Assembly (NCBI GenBank): GCA_029932495.1
Contig: JAOZPY010000088.1
Span: forward strand, 1 to 9,259
Length of the DNA stretch: 9,259 nucleotides
Source of the DNA: Desulfobacterales bacterium
Lineage (GTDB): Bacteria > Desulfobacterota > Desulfobacteria > Desulfobacterales > JAFDCJ01
Direction of reading: 5' to 3'
Both the position numbers and the translations under genes were made by a program. How positions within the stretch are numbered: the first letter of the stretch is position 1; the number at the start of each line of letters is the position of its first letter. The notes beneath the pieces were generated by a model. The model made no database searches. It was not told the DNA's origin and was given only the letters and a program-made list of their open reading frames with translations. Positions 1-6,338 of this stretch are shown piece after piece.

Positions 1-237
1 CCTGATTGAAGTTAGCACTTGATCGGGCCTCGTCCCAAACAGGGGACACGCTGCTGAGATATGGTTTCATACCGGTTGGAAGAATATACCATGCGCCGGT
101 CAATTCACACCTTACAATTTAACATCGATGGCGCCCCAAATGGACATAGAAAGTGAAACCAAAATGCCTATTGCACGGGGCGACCGCTCCTGATTGAGAA
201 GTTACCGGGGGTATTACAGTTTATTTCTTGGACACCT

Positions 238-243
238 TATAAT
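238..243 (+). promoter_or_regulatory. Possible -10 box (TATAAT) before livHM
   Basis: An exact TATAAT lies 20 bases before the livHM start codon. The best -35 partner upstream is poor (ATTACA at 213-218, 19-base spacing, 4 of 6 matches to TTGACA). A transcript from this box would begin at about 249-250, right on the GAGGA ribosome-binding site, leaving almost no leader. It may be chance in a short AT-rich stretch; the operon could equally be read from a promoter left of the window. Confidence 0.25.
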
Positions 244-248
244 TTTTT

Positions 249-253
249 GAGGA
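249..253 (+). promoter_or_regulatory. Ribosome-binding site that fixes the TTG start of livHM
   Basis: GAGGA lies 10 bases before the TTG at 264. No ATG in this frame lies close enough upstream to compete, and the conserved LivH N-terminal membrane segment begins within a few residues of this TTG. Confidence 0.6.
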
Positions 254-263
254 TATTTTACCT

Positions 264-2129
264 TTGGGTTTTTACATTGTTCAGTTTTTGACCGGCCTGT
301 CAGATGCTTCCGGGCTGTTTCTGGTTGCCTGCGGGCTGTCGCTGATTTTCGGGGTTTCGCGCATCGTCAATCTGGCCCACGGCTCGTTTTACATGCTCGG
401 CGCCTACCTGGCCTATACCCTGGTTGCCTATCTGCCCAGAGGCGTCCTGCCGTTCTGGGCTGCCATTCTGGCGGCCGCCGTGGGGGTGGGGCTGATCGGC
501 GTCATCGTCGAGGTGCTGCTGCTGCGGCGTTTGTACCAGGCTCCGGAGCTTTTCATTCTTTTTGCCACTTTTGGGGTTCTGCTGATCATCCAGGATCTTT
601 CCCGCTGGCTGTTCGGCGCAGAGGACCTTCTCGGCCCCCTCGCACCGGGACTTTCGGGCAGCATCGATATCATGGGCAGCCTGCTGCCGAGCTACGACCT
701 GGCCCTGATTATTATTGCTCCATTGATTCTCACGGTTTTGTGGCTTTTGCTCAACTGCACCCGCTGGGGGATCCTGGTGCGTGCGGCCACCGAGGATCGG
801 GAAATGACCGACGCATTGGGGGTGAACCAGACGCGTTTGTTTACCACCGTATTTTTTCTGGGATCTTTTCTGGCCGGCCTGGGGGGCGCTGTTCAGCTGC
901 CAAAGGGCGGGGCGGATCTTTTAATGGATCTGAATGTCATCGCTGCGGCTTTCGTGGTGGTGGTCGTCGGCGGTATGGGCAGCATTCCGGGGGCCTATCT
1001 GGCCGCCGTTATTATCGGCGAGCTGAGCTCTTTCGGCGTGCTGGTGTTTCCCCAGAGCACGCTGGTGCTGATGTTTCTTGTCATGGCGGTGGTGCTGGTG
1101 ATTCGCCCATACGGCTTGCTGGGCAAGGCAGAAACACACGAACGGGGGGCAGCGGCAATTGCCGGGCCCCTTTTGCGGCCTGCTTCTAAAAGACTGCGGC
1201 TTTTCGGAATGGTGCTGCTGGTTGCCATCGGCTTGCTGCCGTTGTTTGTGGGTTCCTTTCAACTGGTGCTGTTCAGTGAGATCGCAATTTTTTCACTGGC
1301 CGCCATGAGCCTGTACTTCATGATGGGCCCCGGCGGGATGGTGTCCTTCGGCCATGCGGCTTTTTTTGGCGGCGGTGCCTATGCGGCGGCGTTGATGGTG
1401 CACTATGTGCAGACGCCCATGGAACTGGCCCTTATGCTGGCTCCGCTGCTGGTGGGGTTGCTGGCATTGATTATCGGCTGGTTTTGCGTTCGACTGTCCG
1501 GTGTCTACCTGGCTATGCTGACATTGGCCTTTGCCCAGATCTGCTGGTCGATTGTTTTTCAGTGGGGGGAGTTTACCGGCGGCGACGATGGAATTTTAAG
1601 CATCTGGCCGTCGGCGTGGGCCGATGACAAAGTCATTTTTTACTACCTGACCCTGGTGCTGTGCATCGGTGGGATCCTGGTGCTGCGCTATTTTATTTTT
1701 ACACCATTCGGCTATACCATGCGTGCCTGCCGGGACTCCGCGTTGCGGGTGGATTCCATCGGCATCAATCTGCGGCGGCACCAGTGGCTGGCCTTTATTG
1801 TCGCCGGCGCCTTTGCGGGGCTTGCCGGCGGCATTTATGTTTTTTCAAAGGGCAGTGTGTTCCCCGATGAAATGTCCATTCCGCGTTCCTTTGATTTTTT
1901 ATATATGGTGCTGCTCGGCGGGGTTGAAACCCTGTCCGGTCCCATTGTGGGTTCGGCTGCGTTTACCTGGTTGCTGGATAAAATATCGCGGATTGACTTC
2001 TGGCAGCTGATTCTGGGCGCGATCTTTATATTGCTGGTGGTGGTTTTCCCTCAAGGCATTGCCGGGTCCATTCATAACCGCTTCGGTCGATTTTTTGACG
2101 ATCGATCCGATTTTAAGGATGCCATCTGA
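264..2129 (+). CDS. livHM: Fused LivH-LivM permease of a branched-chain amino acid-type ABC importer
   Basis: Inner-membrane channel of a LivFGHM-class importer (branched-chain or other hydrophobic amino acids). Both permease halves, normally separate proteins of about 300 and 320-420 residues, lie in one 621-residue chain. Residues 1-285 are LivH-like: SRIVNLAHGSFYMLGAYLA at 32-50, the ATPase-contacting loop around 169-191 (RAATEDREMTDALGVN) and VVGGMGSIPGAYLAA at 234-248. A charged linker (about 285-312) leads to a LivM-like half: GPGGMVSFGHAAFFGGGAYA at 355-374, LSGVYLAMLTLAFAQ at 411-425, a coupling loop at 482-507 and LLGGVETLSGPIVGS at 550-564. The chain is strongly hydrophobic throughout. 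Translation starts at TTG, and the stop overlaps the livG ATG by one base, implying coupled translation. Fused LivHM proteins are known in other bacteria. The true substrate is uncertain; aromatic acids or amides are possible in this class. Confidence 0.9.
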   Translation: MGFYIVQFLTGLSDASGLFLVACGLSLIFGVSRIVNLAHGSFYMLGAYLAYTLVAYLPRGVLPFWAAILAAAVGVGLIGVIVEVLLLRRLYQAPELFILFATFGVLLIIQDLSRWLFGAEDLLGPLAPGLSGSIDIMGSLLPSYDLALIIIAPLILTVLWLLLNCTRWGILVRAATEDREMTDALGVNQTRLFTTVFFLGSFLAGLGGAVQLPKGGADLLMDLNVIAAAFVVVVVGGMGSIPGAYLAAVIIGELSSFGVLVFPQSTLVLMFLVMAVVLVIRPYGLLGKAETHERGAAAIAGPLLRPASKRLRLFGMVLLVAIGLLPLFVGSFQLVLFSEIAIFSLAAMSLYFMMGPGGMVSFGHAAFFGGGAYAAALMVHYVQTPMELALMLAPLLVGLLALIIGWFCVRLSGVYLAMLTLAFAQICWSIVFQWGEFTGGDDGILSIWPSAWADDKVIFYYLTLVLCIGGILVLRYFIFTPFGYTMRACRDSALRVDSIGINLRRHQWLAFIVAGAFAGLAGGIYVFSKGSVFPDEMSIPRSFDFLYMVLLGGVETLSGPIVGSAAFTWLLDKISRIDFWQLILGAIFILLVVVFPQGIAGSIHNRFGRFFDDRSDFKDAI

Positions 2130-2893
2130 TGTCCACGGCAAAAATCCTGCAGGTCAACGATCTGATCAAGTCTTTCGGCGGTATCCGGGCCGTTGACCAT
2201 TTGAGCTTTGAGCTGGCCGAAGGCAGGCTGCTGGCCATGATCGGGCCCAACGGGGCCGGCAAATCCACCTGTTTTAACCTGATCAACGGCCAGTTGCGCC
2301 CGGACAGCGGACAAGTTGTGATCATGGGCCAGCGGATCAACGGATACAAACCGCGCCAAGTATGGAACCTCGGAGTGGGGCGCACGTTTCAGATTACTTC
2401 CACATTCGGTTCCATGACGGTTCTGGAAAACATTCAAGTGGCGCTTTTGTCCTATCACCGACGCACAAGGTCGCTGGTAAAAAGAATGCGTAAGCTTTAT
2501 GTCGATGAATCCATGGAACTTCTCAGGCTGGTGGGCATCGAAGCGCAGCGTGATCGGCCCTGCGGTGTGCTGGCATACGGAGATTTGAAACGCGTGGAGC
2601 TGGCCGTCGCCTTAGCCAATCATCCCCGGTTGTTGCTGATGGATGAACCGACGGCCGGCATGGGGCCTGCGGAGCGGCAGGCTTTGATGGAGCTGACCGC
2701 TGCCATCGTGCACACCCGCAACATCAGCGTGCTGTTTACCGAACACGACATGGAGGTCGTGTTCACCCATGCGGACCGCATCATTGTTTTAAACCGAGGC
2801 CGGCTGGTTGCAGAAGGACAGCCGGCCCAGGTGCGCGAGAACGAAAAAGTTCGTGAAATATACCTGGGCACCGGTGCGACCAGCGGGCTGTAA
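2129..2893 (+). CDS. livG: LivG-like ABC transporter ATPase
   Basis: One of the two cytoplasmic ATPases that power the adjacent LivHM permease. It has 254 residues, normal for LivG. Walker A is GPNGAGKST at 39-47, the signature region is LAYGDLKR at 148-155, Walker B is LLLMDEP at 168-174, and the switch histidine is H206 in TEHDM. The signature departs from textbook LSGGQ, but LivG proteins generally carry an L(S/A)YG form; here the usual Gln-Gln/Gln-Arg after it is Asp-Leu-Lys, which I believe also occurs in the family. The C-terminal stretch after LNRGRLVAEG is the usual LivG tail. The ATG overlaps the livHM stop (TGATG), with AAGGAT just upstream. A 54-base gap precedes livF. Confidence 0.92.
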   Translation: MSTAKILQVNDLIKSFGGIRAVDHLSFELAEGRLLAMIGPNGAGKSTCFNLINGQLRPDSGQVVIMGQRINGYKPRQVWNLGVGRTFQITSTFGSMTVLENIQVALLSYHRRTRSLVKRMRKLYVDESMELLRLVGIEAQRDRPCGVLAYGDLKRVELAVALANHPRLLLMDEPTAGMGPAERQALMELTAAIVHTRNISVLFTEHDMEVVFTHADRIIVLNRGRLVAEGQPAQVRENEKVREIYLGTGATSGL

Positions 2894-2931
2894 CATTTTT
2901 CACAGTCGATCATCTCGCGCACAGTGGATAC

Positions 2932-2936
2932 GGAGG
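2932..2936 (+). promoter_or_regulatory. Ribosome-binding site that decides the livF start
   Basis: GGAGG lies 11 bases before the ATG at 2948 but inside any product begun at the upstream in-frame GTG (2924). This supports the ATG as the true start and a 239-residue LivF. Confidence 0.65.
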
Positions 2937-2947
2937 CGTTATTTTTG

Positions 2948-3667
2948 ATGCCGGACAACAACCAGCAATCAATGCTCCGGGTAGAGTCCCTCAACACCTA
3001 TTATGGCAAGGCGCAGATCCTGTTTGATTTGCAGTTGAAGGTCCACCGTGCCGAGATGGTGGTGCTGCTCGGGCGCAACGGGGCGGGCAAAACAACGACG
3101 TTTAAAAGCATCATGGGAATCCTGCCCCCGCGCAGGGGCCGGATCACTTACAAAGATGTGTCTATTGAAAAGCTGCCGCCGTTTAAAACCTGTGCCCTCG
3201 GTCTGGGATATGTTCCGGAGGATCGTCGAATTTTTTCCAGCCTCAGCATTTTGGAAAATCTGGAAGTCGGCCGACAGTCCCCCCGACATGGATTTGAGGC
3301 CTGGACCCCCGAGCGCCTGTTCGAGCTTTTCCCAAACCTGGGCGAACGGCGGCATCAGGCCGGGGGAACCCTGAGCGGCGGTGAACAGCAAATGCTGACC
3401 ATTGCCCGCACCCTGATGGGCAATCCCGAGATGATCATTCTGGATGAGCCTTCCGAAGGGTTGGCGCCGGTGATCGTGGACCAACTGGCTCAAACTCTTC
3501 TCAAGCTTAAAAAAGGGGGGGTTTCCGTCCTGCTGGCGGAGCAGAATTTAAATTTTGCCAGATTTGTCTGCGACCGCGCTTATATCATTTATCAGGGCAG
3601 CATTTGTCATGAGAGCCCCATTGAGAGCCTGCCGGGGGAAGAATATGAGAAGTACTGCTCGATCTGA
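2948..3667 (+). CDS. livF: LivF-like ABC transporter ATPase
   Basis: Second ATPase of the importer, expected to pair with LivG under the LivHM permease. From the ATG at 2948 it has 239 residues, within the normal LivF range; a GTG at 2924 would add eight residues but would place the GGAGG ribosome-binding site inside the gene. Walker A is GRNGAGKTT at 42-50, the signature is LSGGEQQ at 142-148, and Walker B is MIILDEP at 162-168 followed by SEGLAPVI, typical of LivF. The switch position reads AEQN, with Gln where most ABC ATPases have His; this is normal in LivF. The gene is the last of the operon and ends 32 bases before the convergent usp gene. A T-rich run (3671-3680) follows, but I see no good hairpin before it. 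Confidence 0.93.
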   Translation: MPDNNQQSMLRVESLNTYYGKAQILFDLQLKVHRAEMVVLLGRNGAGKTTTFKSIMGILPPRRGRITYKDVSIEKLPPFKTCALGLGYVPEDRRIFSSLSILENLEVGRQSPRHGFEAWTPERLFELFPNLGERRHQAGGTLSGGEQQMLTIARTLMGNPEMIILDEPSEGLAPVIVDQLAQTLLKLKKGGVSVLLAEQNLNFARFVCDRAYIIYQGSICHESPIESLPGEEYEKYCSI

Positions 3668-3699
3668 GGGTTTATTTTTTATCTGCGCCATTAAAGGAG
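3668..3699. other. Convergent livF-usp junction, no clear terminator
   Basis: The two genes meet tail to tail with 32 bases between them. The tract tttatttttt (3671-3680) would suit the end of a + strand transcript, but the bases before it form no convincing GC-rich stem, so a rho-independent terminator is not called. Confidence 0.5.
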
Positions 3700-4647
3700 T
3701 CAGCTGATTGTCCAGACGGCCCTGTTTTCGGCCATTTTGATTGTTCTTTCGCTGAAACGTCCCCAGATGTACTCTTCGGCAAAGCCGAGAACCTGCCGGC
3801 GACCGGCCACGATAGTTCCGTAGTTGTCCCTGCGGGCTGTTTCAAGTGCCTTGCGGACGGAATTTCCCCTGACGGTCAGAAAATCACGGGAAATGCGATC
3901 GGCATCAATTCCGGCTTCGATCAGGCGCTCGGTGGCTTCATCCATGTAAGGCTTGAACTTGTTTTTGTTATATTCCAGCCATTGAGGGTCTTTTTCAAGG
4001 GGTTTCGGACGACTTCCAGGTAGATGAAATCGGGGTGGAAGTTTGATTACATGGCAAAGGGTAACCTCTGGATTTTTGGGGCCAGCCAGTACGCCGAAAC
4101 TGTTGACTCCCCGCATGGCTTCAATGGATTCATCCAGGGCAATCAGAAACCGGCTGGAATCCGGGCTGCCGCCGACGATAATCGTGGGGATATGCTTGAT
4201 GATTTTTACTATTTTTCCGGCCAGGCTGCCCACAAGCAGGTCTTTTGATTTGCTGACACCGGTACGGCCGACAACAAGCGCACTGTATTCCTGGTATGAT
4301 TCCTGAATGATATCATTTAAAATACTTGTTTTTTTGACCTGGGTCTTTAGCTTGACCGTCTCTTCGGCAAAGCCGGCATCTTCCAGGATTTTATAGGCCT
4401 TGGCCTTGAACTCTCCGATGGCAAGCTGGTTGTCCGCCAGCCAGCCCATGACCTTGGGCCTCTGGGTTTGGTAAAGGGGGTTTCTGCCTAGGTCCCAATA
4501 AACTTCAGGAAATCCGGTGCCGACGCTAAAAAGAACAAGTTCTGTGCTTTCAGGGGGAAAAACTGCACCGGCATAACGAACAGCTTCCAGGGCCTGATCG
4601 GAGCCGTCAATCGCCAGCAGGATTCTCCGGTAAATGGTGGCTGCCAA
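3700..4647 (-). CDS. Tandem-domain universal stress protein (UspA family)
   Basis: Cytoplasmic protein with two UspA-like domains in 315 residues, about 1-157 and 164-315. UspA proteins bind ATP or other ligands and help cells survive stress; the target here is unknown. The first domain begins with the typical strand and acidic loop (RRILLAIDGS, 7-16) and has a complete ATP-binding motif G-x2-G-x9-G-S (G127, G130, G140, S141). The second begins RFLIALDESIEA (166-177), but its motif is broken: GRRQ at 282-285 has Gln for the second Gly, and the spacing to G296 is off by one. The TTG start at 4647 is chosen because GGAGG (4653-4657 on this strand) lies five bases before it and UspA domains begin right there; an ATG at 4710 would add 21 residues with no family likeness. 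The gene is divergent from rnf and convergent with livF. Confidence 0.85.
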   Translation of the reverse strand: MAATIYRRILLAIDGSDQALEAVRYAGAVFPPESTELVLFSVGTGFPEVYWDLGRNPLYQTQRPKVMGWLADNQLAIGEFKAKAYKILEDAGFAEETVKLKTQVKKTSILNDIIQESYQEYSALVVGRTGVSKSKDLLVGSLAGKIVKIIKHIPTIIVGGSPDSSRFLIALDESIEAMRGVNSFGVLAGPKNPEVTLCHVIKLPPRFHLPGSRPKPLEKDPQWLEYNKNKFKPYMDEATERLIEAGIDADRISRDFLTVRGNSVRKALETARRDNYGTIVAGRRQVLGFAEEYIWGRFSERTIKMAENRAVWTIS

Positions 4648-4652
4648 TAAGT

Positions 4653-4657
4653 CCTCC
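4653..4657 (-). promoter_or_regulatory. Ribosome-binding site that decides the usp start
   Basis: On the - strand GGAGG is followed by five bases and then TTG. No comparable site precedes the more distant in-frame ATG at 4710, so the TTG is preferred. Confidence 0.6.
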
Positions 4658-4744
4658 CTTCCGTAAGCGATCAGCAAAATCTCAACATTTGGGAAAGGTC
4701 TGCACTGCACCCGTGAAGCGAAAGCAAGTGAGTGTTTTTATATC

Positions 4745-4771
4745 AATATACCACAAAATTTTGTTTGGCAA
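4745..4771 (-). promoter_or_regulatory. Possible sigma-70-type promoter for usp
   Basis: Read on the - strand, TTGCCA (4766-4771, 5 of 6 matches to -35) is followed after 15 bases by TATATT (4745-4750, 5 of 6 matches to -10). The spacing is shorter than the ideal 17. Transcription would begin near 4738, about 90 bases before the TTG start. Confidence 0.35.
4753..4764. repeat. 12-bp perfect palindrome ACAAAATTTTGT in the usp-rnf control region
   Basis: The sequence equals its own reverse complement. It sits between the candidate -35 and -10 of the usp promoter and about 58 bases before the rnf -35, a position where a bound dimeric repressor would block usp. AT-rich palindromes of this length also arise by chance, and no regulator is identified. 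Confidence 0.4.
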
Positions 4772-4821
4772 CCGATTTTCCGGACAGCCGGCCTTAACTT
4801 GTTTAAACCGAATGTTATTTC

Positions 4822-4850
4822 TTGACAGCAACAAGAATATTTTCTATCAA
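4822..4850 (+). promoter_or_regulatory. Sigma-70-type promoter for the rnf operon
   Basis: A perfect -35 TTGACA (4822-4827) is followed by exactly 17 bases and TATCAA (4845-4850, 4 of 6 matches to TATAAT). Transcription would start near 4857, leaving an untranslated leader of about 85 bases before the rnfC ATG. This is the best promoter match seen in the window and faces the right way. An 8-bp palindrome GTTTAAAC (4801-4808) lies 13 bases upstream of the -35. Confidence 0.6.
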
Positions 4851-4854
4851 ATAA

Positions 4855-4875
4855 AGTTTTGGGCTTGATAAAACT
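4855..4875 (+). repeat. Inverted repeat at the predicted rnf transcription start
   Basis: AGTTTT (4855-4860) and AAAACT (4870-4875) are exact reverse complements with a nine-base loop. The pair covers the predicted first 20 bases of the rnf transcript, so it could be an operator or a 5' stem. The stem is short and AT-rich. Confidence 0.35.
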
Positions 4876-4883
4876 CTCATTAT

Positions 4884-4920
4884 CGACGGGCGGCTCGTGA
4901 CCATGGGTGCAGAACCGTCG
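4884..4920 (+). repeat. Inverted repeat in the rnfC 5' leader
   Basis: CGACGG (4884-4889) pairs with CCGTCG (4915-4920) across 25 bases. A second small stem, CGGG (4926-4929) with CCCG (4939-4942), touches the rnfC ATG. No ribosome-binding site of normal strength lies between them, so leader folding may matter for rnfC translation. The stems are short and this is tentative. Confidence 0.3.
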
Positions 4921-4942
4921 TAAAACGGGTGCCATTTTCCCG

Positions 4943-6337
4943 ATGTTGAAATTTTTGAAAAAATCATCGCCTTCCGGTACGCCCGGCGGATCCTTTCCCG
5001 GTCCGGGCACCTTTGCCCATGGGGTTCATCCCCCCCAGCAAAAAGAGCTGTCGTCCGATGCCGCCATTGAAATTGTGCCGCCGCCGGACAAGGTGATTCT
5101 GCCCCTGTTGCAGCATGTTGGTGGGCCCTGTACCCCGCTGGTGAAGCCACGGCAAAAGGTGACTTTTGGGGAGATGATCGGCAAGGGTGATACACTGATT
5201 TCCGCTTCGTTGCATGCACCGGTAAACGGCGTGATCCAGAAGATGGCCGTGACGACCCTGCCCAACGGTCGGCACCTTCAGGCCATCGTTATTCGCAGCG
5301 AAGGGGATCAGCTTTCCGGACAGCAGCTGTGGGACCGGATGTTTGCAGGACCGTGGCCGGAAAAAACATACCAGTGCCTGGATCCTGCAAAAATTACCGA
5401 TGCGGTTCATGCAGCCGGCATTGTCGGACTGGGCGGTGCGGCTTTTCCCACCCATGTGAAGATTGCACCCAGCGATAAGAAACCGATTCATACGCTCATT
5501 GTCAACGGGTGTGAATGTGAACCATACTTGACGACCGATTACCGCGTCATGGTGGAAGCCGCAGATGCCGTTGTGGCCGGAACGCTGCTGGCGGCGCGTG
5601 CTGTGGGGGCCGATAAGACTTACATCGGTATTGAGAGCAACAAGCTGGAGGCTGTCGATGCACTGCGCCGCAGGGCTGCAGGTGCCGGTGTGAAGTTGGC
5701 CGTTGTCAGGACAAAGTATCCCCAGGGAAGCGAGAAGCATCTGATCAAGGCGGTTCTCAACCGTGAGGTGCCCCTGGGAGGACTTCCCGCCGATGTCGGG
5801 GTGGCGATAACCAATGTGGCCACGGTCACGGCTGTGGCCAGAAGTGTCATGCGCGGAATCCCGCTGACCCACCGGGTTATCAGCGTTACCGGCGGAGGGA
5901 TTGTGCAGCCCAAAAATCTTCTGGTTCCCATTGGCATCACCATGGGAGAGGTAATCCGCTATTGCGGCGGATTGCGCAAAACAGCCGCACGCATGATTGC
6001 CGGCGGTCCCATGATGGGCTTTCCCTTTACCAATCTCCAGACACCGGTTACCAAAGGGACCAGCGGAATTACCATACTAACCCACGAGGAAATCCGCCGG
6101 GTGGATCAGCGGGCCTGCATCCGCTGCGGACGTTGCGTGGATGCGTGCCCGATGAAGCTGGTACCGACCAAGCTGGCGGTAGCCTCTCGTTTCAGGGACC
6201 TCAATCTGGCGCGCAAGTACAACATTATGGCCTGCTTTGAGTGTGGCTCCTGTGCATACGTGTGCCCGGCCGGCCTGCAACTCGTGCAGCATATTCGGAT
6301 GGGCAAGGCGTTGCTTGCCGCTGAGATGAAGAAATAA
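4943..6337 (+). CDS. rnfC: Rnf complex subunit C, NADH/FMN- and iron-sulfur-binding
   Basis: Peripheral subunit of the ion-pumping ferredoxin:NAD+ oxidoreductase; it exchanges electrons with NAD(H) on the cytoplasmic face and passes them through two [4Fe-4S] clusters. From the ATG at 4943 it has 464 residues. The N-terminus MLKFLKK followed by FAHGVHPPQQK matches the family, with a Gly/Pro/Ser-rich stretch between. The nucleotide/FMN-binding part has GLGGAAFPT at 162-170 and NGCECEPY at 188-195, then GGPMMGF. Two CxxCxxCxxxCP motifs are complete: C392/C395/C398/C402 and C431/C434/C437/C441. The chain ends soon after the second one, without the long Ala/Lys repeat tail of Escherichia coli RsxC. 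A GTG at 4907 would add 12 residues; neither start has a good ribosome-binding site, and the ATG is preferred by homology. The rnfD gene follows after one base. Confidence 0.92.
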   Translation: MLKFLKKSSPSGTPGGSFPGPGTFAHGVHPPQQKELSSDAAIEIVPPPDKVILPLLQHVGGPCTPLVKPRQKVTFGEMIGKGDTLISASLHAPVNGVIQKMAVTTLPNGRHLQAIVIRSEGDQLSGQQLWDRMFAGPWPEKTYQCLDPAKITDAVHAAGIVGLGGAAFPTHVKIAPSDKKPIHTLIVNGCECEPYLTTDYRVMVEAADAVVAGTLLAARAVGADKTYIGIESNKLEAVDALRRRAAGAGVKLAVVRTKYPQGSEKHLIKAVLNREVPLGGLPADVGVAITNVATVTAVARSVMRGIPLTHRVISVTGGGIVQPKNLLVPIGITMGEVIRYCGGLRKTAARMIAGGPMMGFPFTNLQTPVTKGTSGITILTHEEIRRVDQRACIRCGRCVDACPMKLVPTKLAVASRFRDLNLARKYNIMACFECGSCAYVCPAGLQLVQHIRMGKALLAAEMKK

Positions 6338-6338
6338 A

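Larger units (their letters stand above)
1..263. other. Leader region upstream of liv operon, no supported gene
   Basis: All three + frames hit a stop within about the first 22 bases, so no upstream gene tail of useful length is present. The longest in-frame stretch is a 31-codon reading frame (61-156, with a second ATG at 91 preceded by GGAAGA), whose product resembles nothing I recognise and has no run of Ile, Leu or Val that would suggest an attenuator peptide. A 9-bp sequence CCTGATTGA occurs at 1-9 and again at 189-197, each followed closely by AGTTA. A weak 5-bp hairpin (GTCCC/GGGAC) sits at 32-47. No riboswitch, tRNA or terminator is recognised. The gene for the periplasmic binding protein of the transporter is not here. 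Confidence 0.6.

Noticed and set aside
61..156. 31-codon + strand reading frame (second ATG at 91 with GGAAGA upstream) before livHM
   Set aside because: Too short to judge by codon bias, no recognisable similarity, and no Ile/Leu/Val run that would make it an attenuator peptide for a branched-chain amino acid operon.
740..1189. Alternative + strand frame inside livHM, 149 codons
   Set aside because: Rich in Gly and Arg, as expected from an out-of-frame reading of a membrane protein gene; the LivH motifs are all in the other frame.
2072..2458. - strand open frames opposite the start of livG
   Set aside because: Antisense shadows of a conserved ATPase gene, with no domain likeness and no independent ribosome-binding site considered convincing.
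3668..3740. Rho-independent terminator between livF and usp
   Set aside because: There is a T-rich run, but the only nearby pairing is a 4-bp GGCC/GGCC match inside the usp gene, too weak to call.
4648..4710. Longer N-terminus for the stress protein from the ATG at 4710
   Set aside because: The extra 21 residues do not resemble UspA, no ribosome-binding site precedes the ATG, and GGAGG sits correctly before the TTG at 4647.
4964..5872. 302-codon open frame on the - strand opposite rnfC
   Set aside because: It lies wholly antisense to a clearly conserved gene; its product is a low-complexity mix of His, Gly and Arg typical of the reverse frame of a GC-rich gene, with no recognisable domain.
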